From: an uncultured Flavobacteriales bacterium
Lineage (GTDB): Bacteria > Bacteroidota > Bacteroidia > Flavobacteriales_D > Sanyastnellaceae
Assembly (NCBI GenBank): GCA_937897625.1
Contig: CALCNZ010000009.1
Coordinates: 1-30,971 of the forward strand
Direction: 5' to 3'
Length of the DNA: 30,971 nt
Part shown: positions 1-7,427 of the stretch, piece after piece
How the letters are laid out: each line of letters opens with the position of its first letter
Numbering within the stretch: the stretch's first letter is position 1
Translations under genes and position numbers: made by a program
Notes under the pieces: generated by a model
Databases searched by the model: none
Told to the model about the DNA's origin: nothing
What the model saw: only the letters and a program-made list of their open reading frames with translations

Positions 1-25
1 GTTCAGACGTGTGCTCTTCCGATCT
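1..25. other. Illumina TruSeq adapter remnant
   Basis: The first 25 bases match the 3' end of the TruSeq read-2 adapter, ending in the familiar GCTCTTCCGATCT. This is library sequence left at a contig end, not genomic DNA. The AlkB-like reading frame continues cleanly from position 26 inward, which fits a junction exactly at 25/26. Confidence 0.96.
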
Positions 26-310
26 GACCGCATTAAATTCAGCTTGCGCTAAATGTTCAATTTCCTTTTTTAGTTGGAAAAGAATCGGCGGAAGTTCATT
101 CGCTTTCCAATGCACATTCGAATAAGAATAAGCGGGTCCGAAATAGCACGTTAAACGAGGCTCTAAATGCTCTTTACCAAATACGCGAATGGTGTTTTGT
201 TGCCAAGGCAATGAAAGAAAATCTTGAATGGAAAAAGAATTGAAAACGTTGTGATGAAGAATAAGCGCTTCTCCGTTTGAACTAAACAGTTCCTCCTGAC
301 TGAACATCAT
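26..310 (-). CDS. AlkB-like 2OG-Fe(II) oxygenase, N-terminal part (truncated by contig end)
   Basis: Ninety-five codons are visible and there is no stop before the adapter. The protein begins MMFSQEELFSSNGEA and contains IRVFGKEHLEPRLTCYFGP, then AYSYSN, PPILFQLKKEIE and AEFNAV. This is the pattern of bacterial and ALKBH2/3-type AlkB proteins (FGK..PRL..YG...YSYS...FN.V), which repair alkylated bases by oxidative demethylation with Fe(II) and 2-oxoglutarate. The catalytic HxD...H motif and the 2OG-binding arginine would follow and are lost beyond the contig end, so activity cannot be judged. The start (310, or the adjacent ATG at 307) overlaps the 3' end of tatA by 29 bases in another frame. 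That suggests cotranscription from the tatA promoter and perhaps translational coupling. The family call is strong. Whether the substrate is DNA or something else is unknown. Confidence 0.82.
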
Positions 311-599
311 CGGCAGGAATTATTTTTGTTTCTGGCTGAACTGCAGGGGCAATAGGAGGGGCAGGACGAATTGAAGGCTTTGGCTCTTCTTCATTCATTA
401 ATTGATCTAACGAAACTTCGGCACGCGCTTGCTTTCGCATATCATCGGCACTCTTCAATATTTCATCTTGAACATCTTTAGCAGCGTTGCGAAACTGATA
501 CATGGTTTTACCCAATGTTCGTGCAATAGACGGTACCCCTTTCGCTCCGAAAAGCAAAAGATAAATAAACAGAATCATTAATATCTCGCCGGTACTCAT
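282..599 (-). CDS. tatA: Twin-arginine translocase subunit TatA/TatE family
   Basis: Membrane component of the Tat pathway, which exports folded proteins across the inner membrane. The 105-aa protein starts MSTGEILMILFIYLLLFGAK. A short N-terminal membrane helix (about residues 5-17) runs into the FGAK hinge and an amphipathic helix (GVPSIARTLGK), the TatA signature. A long acidic, proline-rich tail follows. E. coli TatA is 89 aa. A longer in-frame start exists at 665, but it would put 22 residues before the membrane helix and run back through the secDF terminator. The ATG at 599 instead sits right after a good promoter, so I chose it. Downstream is the overlapping AlkB-like gene. No tatC is visible. 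TatA and TatB cannot be separated by sequence here with certainty. Confidence 0.88.
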   Translation of the reverse strand: MSTGEILMILFIYLLLFGAKGVPSIARTLGKTMYQFRNAAKDVQDEILKSADDMRKQARAEVSLDQLMNEEEPKPSIRPAPPIAPAVQPETKIIPADDVQSGGTV

Positions 600-603
600 G
601 GCG

Positions 604-633
604 CAAAGGTAAGCTTGTTCAACTTCATTCAAA
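604..633 (-). promoter_or_regulatory. tatA promoter (TTTG-N18-TAccTTTG)
   Basis: On the minus strand a -33 TTTG (630-633) is followed after exactly 18 bases by TACCTTTG (604-611), a perfect Bacteroidota -7 box. Only four bases separate it from the ATG at 599, so the transcript should be leaderless or nearly so. The -33 box lies in the T-tract of the secDF terminator. Confidence 0.75.
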
Positions 634-658
634 GAAAAATGCCGGGAAATTCCCGGCA
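631..658 (-). terminator. Intrinsic terminator after secDF
   Basis: Bases 640-647 pair with 651-658 (8 bp, GC-rich core GCCGGGA) around a 3-base loop. On the minus strand the stem is followed by ATTTTTCTTT. It sits 26 bases past the secDF stop and insulates tatA from secDF. Confidence 0.85.
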
Positions 659-683
659 CTTTCAAAGTATTCTTAGGGCGAAA

Positions 684-3600
684 TTATTTCGCTTCTTTCT
701 TTCCAAACATTTTACGCATATCTACTACAATCGGAGTAGCAATGAACAAGGTAGAATAAACCCCGCTAATTACACCAATAATCATAGCGAATACGAATCC
801 GCGAATGTCATCACTACCGAAGATGAACATAACGCCTAAGGTCAACAATACAGTCATTGACGTATTGATTGAACGACCCAATGTGCTATTCAACGCATCG
901 TTGATAGTAGACTTCAATTCAGGATTACGACGCTCACGGAAGTACTCACGAATACGGTCAAAGATTACAACGGTGTCATTAATAGAGTAACCGATGATAG
1001 TCAAGATTGCCGCTACGAAGTTTTGATTCACTTCCAAGGTGAAAGGAACAATTCCGTTCAACAACGTGAATGCACAGATTACCATTAACGCATCGTGCAA
1101 CAAGGCTACAGATGCACCAATGGCAAAGTCAATTTTACGGAAGCGGAATACTACGTATATACCCACTAACAACAACGTAAGAATTGCCGCCCAAATAGCT
1201 TCTGCTCTAAAGTCATCGCTCATAGAAGCGTCTACTTTGTAGGAAGTCGTAATCTCGTGCTTTCCAACTTTTCCTAAAGCATTGTCAACGTCAGTTTGCA
1301 CGCGTTGAGCAACGTCGTTTGAATTGTCGTTAATCAAGTAGTTCGTTGTAATCTTCAATTCGTTACCAGCTGTACCAATCGCTTGAACCGTGCTTGCTGC
1401 TGAATTTCCATTTTCAACCAATGCTGCTGAAAGAGCGCTACGCACTGCCTCCGGATCAACTTGTTGCTCATACTTCACCTTGAACGACGTTCCACCAACA
1501 AAGTCAACACCCATGTTAAACCCGCGAGTAGACCAAGAAACTGCACCTGCAATTAAGATGGTTGCTGAAATTCCGTAGTACAAGAAACGTTTCGTTACGA
1601 AGTCATAGTTCATTTTCGTGAACCAGTTCTTAGTAATGTTACTGTAGAACGTAATTTCTTTTTTGCTGTCTAAACGCTTGTAAAGAATCAAACGTGAGAT
1701 AACAATTGCAGTGAACAAGGTGGTGAAAATACCAATGATCAATGTTGTTGCGAAACCTTTCATAGGACCGGTTCCAACTACCAACAATACCAATCCAGAG
1801 ATCAATGTTGTTGCGTTACCATCGATGATCGCGCCAAGAGCTTTCTTAAATCCGTCAAGCATCGCCACAGAAACGGGCTTGCCTAAACGCAACTCCTCTT
1901 TCACACGCTCATATATCAATACGTTCGCATCAACTGCCATACCCATGGTTAACACGATACCCGCGATACCAGGAAGAGTCAAGGTTCCACCCAACGACAC
2001 AAGCGCTCCAATCAAGAAGAACAAGTTCGCAACCAATGCAACGTTTGCTGCCCAACCCGCCCAAGCGTAGTAGAACATCATGTAAAGTAGAATCACAATG
2101 AACGCTGCAACAAAAGACCAAACTCCAGCCTTAATGTTTTCGTCACCAAGACTTGGTCCAACAACCACTTCATCAATAATCTTCGCAGGAGCTGGAAGAG
2201 ATCCTGCTTTCAACAATCCAGCTAAGTCTTTCGCTTCTAAAATTTGCTTATCGCGGTTATCACCAGAACCAAAAGTGATTACTGATTTTCCGTTTGGAAT
2301 TTCTTCGTTTACAGATGGTGCAGAATAAACCAGGTTATCCATAACCACTGCCACCGCTCTGTTGTTATCTGCTGCGTTCTTCGCAGTCATTTCTTTCCAC
2401 TTCGGAGCTCCAACATCTGGACTCATAGTCATTTCAACCACAACACCGCCTTTAATTGGATCGAAGTCTTGACGAGCGTCAACAATAGACTTTCCATCCA
2501 ATGGAGCACGACCGTTCAATTCATCTGCTTTAATTGCATATAAAACAACCACTCCTTTTTCAGGTTTTGCACCCCAAAGAAGTCTCAAATCTCTTGGGAA
2601 CAATGCTTTCGCTGTCTCAGAATTCAACATTAAATCTATTGCCTCGGTATCACCAACTTTAGCATAACCAACTATTGAAGAAGGTGTTTGAGATCCGTTT
2701 GGTTGAAGCAGAGCAAACAAAGGATTTTTCTTTAACTTTTCGTCTTCCGTTAACTGATCGTTCGGCTTAGGAGGGCCAGGGTTACCCGCAGAATCGGGAA
2801 CACCAGCAAAAAGTTCCGGCGCTTTCATTTTGCCAAAAGCATCGTTCAAATCTTGAAGTGGTTTGGCAATTTCACCAAGGAAATACGTATTCCAAAACTC
2901 AAGGTTCGCTGTACTCTTCAAGTTCTTACGAACACGCTCTTGATCTGTAACACCCGGCAATTCAACAACAATACGGCTAGTCAAAGATTGCTTTTGAACG
3001 TTTGGTGAAGTCACACCAAATTGGTCAATACGCTTGCGAATGATGTTTTCTGTATTGTCAATGGCGTCGTTCGCCTCTTTGCGCAAAGCTTTAATTACAT
3101 CCTCATCAGACATGTTCGGCTTGAACTTATCTTGATTGGTTTGATTGCTGAATTTTCTCCACAATTGTCCCTGTTGACCGCTTTTCTTCCACTCTTCCTC
3201 AAACAAGGTTAAGAAATCAGAAGTGCTATTCAATTGAGCTTTTTGAGCGTTATCAATGGTAGCCAAGAATGTTGGATCTGTGCTGTAATCACTCAACGAC
3301 AAAACCAAATCAGGAATACTAACCTCAAGGGTAACACTCATACCACCCTTTAAGTCAAGACCCAAAGCCAACTCATGTGATTTCAAATAACTGTAGCTGT
3401 ATCCCATTAGCGGGAAAGCCACAGCATCTGCACTGTCGCGAAGAGCTTTGTTGTATTTCGAAGTGAATAATGCTTCTCTCTTTTCGTCGAAGTTTGCTTT
3501 CACAAAAGCATCAACGCTTCCGCTGCGCATAGAAATAATACTGTCGCGGTATGCTTCAAATCCAGGTCCACGAAGAGAATCAGCAACAACCATTGTGTCA

Positions 3601-3770
3601 CCGTAATTCTTCAACAATTCTCCTTTAACTAAATCGTCAGTAATAGACTCTTCAACGGCTTGAAACACTACATTTTCGTAGCTCTTCGAGATAAAGCTGA
3701 ACGACAGAAGGTAGGCAACTGAAAGGGTTAGTAGGATAATGAAAATCCAGAGTAGCGATCTATTTTGCAT
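684..3770 (-). CDS. secDF: Protein translocase subunit SecDF (SecD-SecF fusion)
   Basis: A single 1028-aa chain combining SecD and SecF, the proton-driven accessory that pulls Sec substrates into the periplasm. The fused form is common in Bacteroidota; separate E. coli SecD and SecF total 938 aa. Visible features are an N-terminal membrane helix (about 7-27), the SecD entry motif GLDLKGG (137-143), the periplasmic P1 motif GVTSPNVQKQ, then six helices with GMAVDANVLIYER (catalytic-type Asp at 614). The SecF half has FNMGVDFVGGTSF (Asp 756) and IGYSINDTVVIFDRIRE (Asp 932). The stretch around residues 315-360, rich in Pro, Gly and Lys, looks like an extra loop within P1. The gene has its own -7 box and terminator, so it appears monocistronic. 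All motifs expected for function are present. The four secreted proteins in this window are plausible substrates. Confidence 0.97.
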   Translation of the reverse strand: MQNRSLLWIFIILLTLSVAYLLSFSFISKSYENVVFQAVEESITDDLVKGELLKNYGDTMVVADSLRGPGFEAYRDSIISMRSGSVDAFVKANFDEKREALFTSKYNKALRDSADAVAFPLMGYSYSYLKSHELALGLDLKGGMSVTLEVSIPDLVLSLSDYSTDPTFLATIDNAQKAQLNSTSDFLTLFEEEWKKSGQQGQLWRKFSNQTNQDKFKPNMSDEDVIKALRKEANDAIDNTENIIRKRIDQFGVTSPNVQKQSLTSRIVVELPGVTDQERVRKNLKSTANLEFWNTYFLGEIAKPLQDLNDAFGKMKAPELFAGVPDSAGNPGPPKPNDQLTEDEKLKKNPLFALLQPNGSQTPSSIVGYAKVGDTEAIDLMLNSETAKALFPRDLRLLWGAKPEKGVVVLYAIKADELNGRAPLDGKSIVDARQDFDPIKGGVVVEMTMSPDVGAPKWKEMTAKNAADNNRAVAVVMDNLVYSAPSVNEEIPNGKSVITFGSGDNRDKQILEAKDLAGLLKAGSLPAPAKIIDEVVVGPSLGDENIKAGVWSFVAAFIVILLYMMFYYAWAGWAANVALVANLFFLIGALVSLGGTLTLPGIAGIVLTMGMAVDANVLIYERVKEELRLGKPVSVAMLDGFKKALGAIIDGNATTLISGLVLLVVGTGPMKGFATTLIIGIFTTLFTAIVISRLILYKRLDSKKEITFYSNITKNWFTKMNYDFVTKRFLYYGISATILIAGAVSWSTRGFNMGVDFVGGTSFKVKYEQQVDPEAVRSALSAALVENGNSAASTVQAIGTAGNELKITTNYLINDNSNDVAQRVQTDVDNALGKVGKHEITTSYKVDASMSDDFRAEAIWAAILTLLLVGIYVVFRFRKIDFAIGASVALLHDALMVICAFTLLNGIVPFTLEVNQNFVAAILTIIGYSINDTVVIFDRIREYFRERRNPELKSTINDALNSTLGRSINTSMTVLLTLGVMFIFGSDDIRGFVFAMIIGVISGVYSTLFIATPIVVDMRKMFGKKEAK

Positions 3771-3806
3771 GTAAATTCAATATTGGTCAACACAATTTAA
3801 GGGTTG

Positions 3807-3814
3807 CAAATATA
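3807..3814 (-). promoter_or_regulatory. secDF promoter -7 box
   Basis: TATATTTG on the minus strand is an exact TAnnTTTG match 36 bases upstream of the secDF ATG. No clear TTG lies 17-23 bases further up; a weak TTTA occurs at 3832-3835 (spacer 17). The box lies just downstream of the rpmB terminator. Confidence 0.55.
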
Positions 3815-3847
3815 AGGAAATTAAGAGAAATTAAAGAGTGTACAACA

Positions 3848-3875
3848 AAAAAGGTTGAGCGCACTCAACCTTTTT
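3848..3875 (-). terminator. Intrinsic terminator after rpmB
   Basis: A 12-bp stem (3848-3859 with 3864-3875; core AAGGTTGAG/CTCAACCTT) closes a CGCA loop. A-rich and T-rich flanks on both sides make it potentially bidirectional. On the minus strand it is 20 bases past the rpmB stop. Confidence 0.85.
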
Positions 3876-3895
3876 CAATTTCGATATAAAAAATA

Positions 3896-4129
3896 TTATC
3901 CGATTCCGTTTTCTTTTGCTCTTTTCATTGCAGCAGCCAAACCAATTTTGTTAATGGTTTTCATTCCTTTCGGAGTAACACGCAATTCAACCCAACGGCT
4001 TTCTTCAGCCAACCAAAAACGCTTGTACTGCAAGTTTGGATAGAACTTTCTACGTGTTTTGATATTTGAATGGGAAACGCGGTTTCCAGTTATAGTCTTC
4101 TTTCCAGTAATTTGACAAATGCGTGGCAT
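3896..4129 (-). CDS. rpmB: 50S ribosomal protein L28
   Basis: A 77-aa basic protein beginning MPRICQITGKKTITGNRVSH, with the L28 features HSNIKTRRKFYPNLQ and LRVTPKGMKTINKIGL. E. coli L28 is 78 aa. It is a structural protein of the large ribosomal subunit. It has its own promoter starting in the last bases of cinA and its own terminator. In other Bacteroidota I recall rpmB being followed directly by rpmG (L33). Here it is followed by a terminator and then secDF, so the usual pair is split. Confidence 0.97.
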   Translation of the reverse strand: MPRICQITGKKTITGNRVSHSNIKTRRKFYPNLQYKRFWLAEESRWVELRVTPKGMKTINKIGLAAAMKRAKENGIG

Positions 4130-4158
4130 AAGAATGAGTTTTTGTGAATAAAGGGGTG

Positions 4159-4188
4159 CAAATATACGCGCTTTTTTAATAAATCCAA
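4159..4188 (-). promoter_or_regulatory. rpmB promoter (TTG-N19-TAtaTTTG)
   Basis: On the minus strand TTG (4186-4188) is followed after 19 bases by TATATTTG (4159-4166), matching the Bacteroidota primary-sigma consensus. The ATG is 29 bases further. The -33 box begins three bases after the cinA stop, so rpmB need not rely on cinA transcription. Confidence 0.7.
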
Positions 4189-4191
4189 TTT

Positions 4192-5436
4192 TTACTTCTG
4201 AATTTCTTTGATTAAAAGCATAAAAGCCGCATCTGACGCCATTTCCCGATTGCGAATGCGGTTCTTACCAAACTTCAACTTTTTAACAATCGTTCCTTTT
4301 TCCGAAGATAAAGCCACGAAAATAGTTCCGACACCGTGTATCTCATTGCCACCATCTGGGCCTGCCCAACCTGTTGAAGACAAAGCAAAATCGCTACCTG
4401 ATTTAAGTCTTGCGCATTCAGCCATTGCGGTAGCAACCTCGCCGCTAATTTCGCCGTATTTGGAAATTACGGCTGCATCAACACCCAATTCTTTCGATTT
4501 CGAAGCGGCATGATAAACCACCCAACCCGCTTGAAAGACTTGACTAGCGCCTGAAACATCTGTTAGTTTCTGCGCCATCATTCCACCCGTGCAGCTTTCG
4601 GCAAAGCTTACTGTCTTCCCACTTAATTTCAACCTCTGTACTAAAACACTCTGAAGCGTTTCCTTTTCATATCCATAAATGAACTCACCAATCAGGAGAT
4701 GCAACTCCGCCTCCTTTCTTTCAATTCTCTCACGCAAAACAGCTTCTTCCGCACCGCCGTAAATAGACATTCTCAACTTCACCATTCCCGGCGAAGGCAG
4801 GTAAGCTAAATGTATGTCTTCCTCAGCTAGGGAATTTTCCCAACTGGTTAGAATATCAGCCAAAAAACTCTCACCTACACCCTGCGTTAATACTGTTCTG
4901 TGTACAATCTTAGGTAGTTCGAATTTTTTTTGAATTCGTGGCACCACCTCATGTTCCATCAAATACTGCATCTCAAAAGGAACACCAGGCAGAGAAACAC
5001 AAACATGTCCATTTCTTTCAAACCACATTCCGTTGGCCGTTCCTACCATATTCTCCAAGACCGTGCAAGCCTCTGGCACTAAAGCTTGTTGCTCATTCAC
5101 CTTTAAAAATGGAAGTCCACGTGATTCAAAAAACGCTTTCACTCGCAGATAACTTGGTTCGTGCATGACCAACTCTGTCTGAAAAAGTTCACAGAGTGTA
5201 TGCTTAGTAATGTCGTCTTTCGTGGGGCCTAATCCGCCAGTTACAACAACCAAGTCAGCCCTGTACAAAGCAACATCAATCTCATTGTAAATAACAAAAC
5301 CCTTATCTGAAATGCAGTGGGTCGATTCAACTTCTATTCCGAAACTGTTAAGGTATTGCCCCATCCAAGCCGCGTTGGTGTTAATCGTTTGTCCAATCAA
5401 CAACTCATCTCCAATATTGATAATAATCGCTTTCAT
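4192..5436 (-). CDS. cinA: CinA family nicotinamide-nucleotide amidohydrolase / damage-inducible protein
   Basis: A full-length 414-aa two-domain CinA (B. subtilis CinA is about 416 aa). The N-terminal MoCF-like domain (about 1-170) starts MKAIIINIGDELLIGQTINT and carries TGGLGPTKDD at 66-75, a motif of the COG1058 ADP-ribose pyrophosphatase-like domain. The C-terminal PncC-type domain carries AESCTGG (Cys 282), SGASQVFQAGWVVY and STGWAGPDGG. That domain deamidates nicotinamide mononucleotide in NAD recycling. The family name comes from competence and damage induction in other bacteria, which is not implied here. It is divergent from the 610-aa secreted protein gene across 70 bases. No good -7 box was found upstream; TAATTTAG is one mismatch off. 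Confidence 0.94.
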   Translation of the reverse strand: MKAIIINIGDELLIGQTINTNAAWMGQYLNSFGIEVESTHCISDKGFVIYNEIDVALYRADLVVVTGGLGPTKDDITKHTLCELFQTELVMHEPSYLRVKAFFESRGLPFLKVNEQQALVPEACTVLENMVGTANGMWFERNGHVCVSLPGVPFEMQYLMEHEVVPRIQKKFELPKIVHRTVLTQGVGESFLADILTSWENSLAEEDIHLAYLPSPGMVKLRMSIYGGAEEAVLRERIERKEAELHLLIGEFIYGYEKETLQSVLVQRLKLSGKTVSFAESCTGGMMAQKLTDVSGASQVFQAGWVVYHAASKSKELGVDAAVISKYGEISGEVATAMAECARLKSGSDFALSSTGWAGPDGGNEIHGVGTIFVALSSEKGTIVKKLKFGKNRIRNREMASDAAFMLLIKEIQK

Positions 5437-5506
5437 ATTTTTTTTCTCTATTTCCTAGATTGAAACCAATTTTTGCTAAATTAGTTCGCTAATCTAAACC
5501 ACTATT

Positions 5507-7339
5507 ATGAAAAGACTATACTTTGCATTGGCTATGGGAGTTGCTTTCAGCGCAAGCGCTCAGCAAATTCCAACCAAACTGACTGCCTCACAAAACAAGG
5601 CAGCAAAATTCAATCCCTACACCAACACAACCGTTGGTAATCCTGTTTCGCAGCAATCAAAGGCTCCTTACGCCAATTCTTCGAAGAGCATGGTTCAAGT
5701 GGAAGAGTACGTAGGAACTTCTATCTACGATTTACAAACGAACAACAGTGTTCAAAACAGAATTATAGCAGACGACGCAGGAGTTGCAGCATGTTTCACT
5801 TTCAGTGCAACAAATGCTACCGACACCTATCCTGATCGCGGAACAGGTTACAACTACCGCACAGCTGGCGTTTGGCAAGACGATATTACACAACGCGTTG
5901 AAAGCATGCGTACCGGTTGGACTTCACTTATGCATCCAGCAAATGGTTCTGAAGTATTGATGAACCACAGCGGAACCGGTGGAATCAAGGTTTGGACGCG
6001 ACCTACCATTGGCTCAGGAACTTGGGTAAACTCAATGGTTCCAACACCTTCTGGATTTGCAATGTTTTGGCCACGTGCAGTAACAGGCGGTGCAGACGGA
6101 AACAGCATTCACATGATTTGCGTTGCAGACCCTAACGCTGGTGTTTATACCAATGGAATGACTTCTCCAATTCTTTACAACCGTTCTACCGACGGTGGAG
6201 CAACTTGGGACCAAACGGAAATCTTACTTCCTGGTGAAGAAGACACTTCTTTGGTAAGTGCCTTTTCAGCAGATATCTACGCTATTCACGCACGTGGAAA
6301 CAAAGTTGCTATTGCAGCTTTCGGAGATCTTCAAGACTCTTATGCTTGGATTTCAAATGACAATGGTACCACTTGGACACGCAGCACAATTTGGGATTTC
6401 CCAATTGATCACTACGTTGTAGATATGGGAACAGATGTTGGGCTAGATGGAATTCAAGACACCATCGTTTCTTCTGACGGAGCAGGCGCAATCTTCATTG
6501 ATGCAAATGGCTTAACTCACGCAACTTTCGGAACAATGTCTTATACAGACGATCTTGGTGTTATCGATTCTGTTTACAGCTATTTCCCATTAGCGGGTAG
6601 CATAGCTTACTGGAACGAAAACATGGTAGATCCCGCTACACAAGTTCTTGAAATCGGTGTTTCTCCGGATAACGATCCAACAATTCCAGCTGCAACAACA
6701 GAAGTTGGACAATACGGAAATAGCGGTATCGCTTCTCACCCGCAACTTGCACAAGCGGCCGATGGAACAGTATTCTGCTCTTATCAAGCCGTTAACGAAG
6801 CGTTCTTCAATGGCGCAGAATACCTGCGACACATCTACGCAGTTAAATCAACAGACGGAGGTGCAACATGGACTGCTCCTGCAGACATTACTCCAGATAT
6901 CGCTGAAGATGGTTACGAGTATGTTTACGCCTCAATGGCGCCTTTCGCATACGGAGATAAAATTCACTTGATCGTTCAACGCGATCTAGAGCCAGGAATT
7001 CACGTTCAGCCAGAAGCAGCAGCTGATCCGGTTACAGACAACGATCAAATCTATGTTTGTGTAAGCCTTGATCTTGTTGGCGTTCAAGAAGGTGCATTGG
7101 CAAAAACTACTTTCAGTGTTTTCCCAAACCCAACAACTTCTGAACTGAACATTCAACTTCCTGCAAACGAAAATGGAGTTATTCGCATTTTCAATGCCAA
7201 CGGACAATTGGTGCGTTCGATCAACAACTTCAACAACGGAACAACAAAAATGAGCGTTTCTGATCTTGCAAACGGAGTGTACGAAGTGCAATACCAAAAT
7301 GCTAAAGGAACAAGTAACACACGTTTCGTTAAGCAATAA
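5507..7339 (+). CDS. Secreted Asp-box (sialidase/BNR-like) protein with T9SS type A sorting domain
   Basis: A 610-aa exported protein. Residues 1-18 form a signal peptide ending ASA, with Gln at +1. Three Asp-boxes (S-x-D-x-G-x-T-W) lie at about 227-234, 283-290 and 448-455 (STDGGATW, SNDNGTTW, STDGGATW), typical of beta-propeller sialidases and BNR-repeat proteins. The last 75 residues begin FSVFPNPTTSELNI and contain NGVYEVQY and a terminal FVKQ: the type A sorting domain that directs passage through the type IX system and anchoring or release at the surface. No sialidase catalytic arginine triad could be confirmed by eye, so enzyme activity is unproven. A strong terminator follows. The only promoter hint is TAAATTAG at 5477-5484, one mismatch off consensus. 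Confidence 0.88.
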   Translation: MKRLYFALAMGVAFSASAQQIPTKLTASQNKAAKFNPYTNTTVGNPVSQQSKAPYANSSKSMVQVEEYVGTSIYDLQTNNSVQNRIIADDAGVAACFTFSATNATDTYPDRGTGYNYRTAGVWQDDITQRVESMRTGWTSLMHPANGSEVLMNHSGTGGIKVWTRPTIGSGTWVNSMVPTPSGFAMFWPRAVTGGADGNSIHMICVADPNAGVYTNGMTSPILYNRSTDGGATWDQTEILLPGEEDTSLVSAFSADIYAIHARGNKVAIAAFGDLQDSYAWISNDNGTTWTRSTIWDFPIDHYVVDMGTDVGLDGIQDTIVSSDGAGAIFIDANGLTHATFGTMSYTDDLGVIDSVYSYFPLAGSIAYWNENMVDPATQVLEIGVSPDNDPTIPAATTEVGQYGNSGIASHPQLAQAADGTVFCSYQAVNEAFFNGAEYLRHIYAVKSTDGGATWTAPADITPDIAEDGYEYVYASMAPFAYGDKIHLIVQRDLEPGIHVQPEAAADPVTDNDQIYVCVSLDLVGVQEGALAKTTFSVFPNPTTSELNIQLPANENGVIRIFNANGQLVRSINNFNNGTTKMSVSDLANGVYEVQYQNAKGTSNTRFVKQ

Positions 7340-7361
7340 GACTTTTAATTTTATGTGGAAG

Positions 7362-7391
7362 AGGGCCGATTCGTCGGCCCTTTTTCTTTTT
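7362..7391 (+). terminator. Intrinsic terminator after the Asp-box protein gene
   Basis: AGGGCCGA (7362-7369) pairs with TCGGCCCT (7374-7381) around a TTCG tetraloop and is followed by TTTTTCTTTTT. It is a classic strong Rho-independent terminator 22 bases past the stop. Confidence 0.93.
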
Positions 7392-7427
7392 CCAAGAACG
7401 TTTCTTGCGTTACTTTGTTTGCTTTTT

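Noticed and set aside
5460..5484. TTG (5460-5462) plus TAAATTAG (5477-5484) as a promoter for the Asp-box protein gene
   Set aside because: The -7 has one mismatch and the spacer is only 14 bases, too short for the Bacteroidota consensus.
7266..7427. N-terminal extension of the MBL-fold protein
   Set aside because: It overlaps the upstream coding region and crosses a strong terminator. The ATG at 7428 gives a family-like N-terminus.
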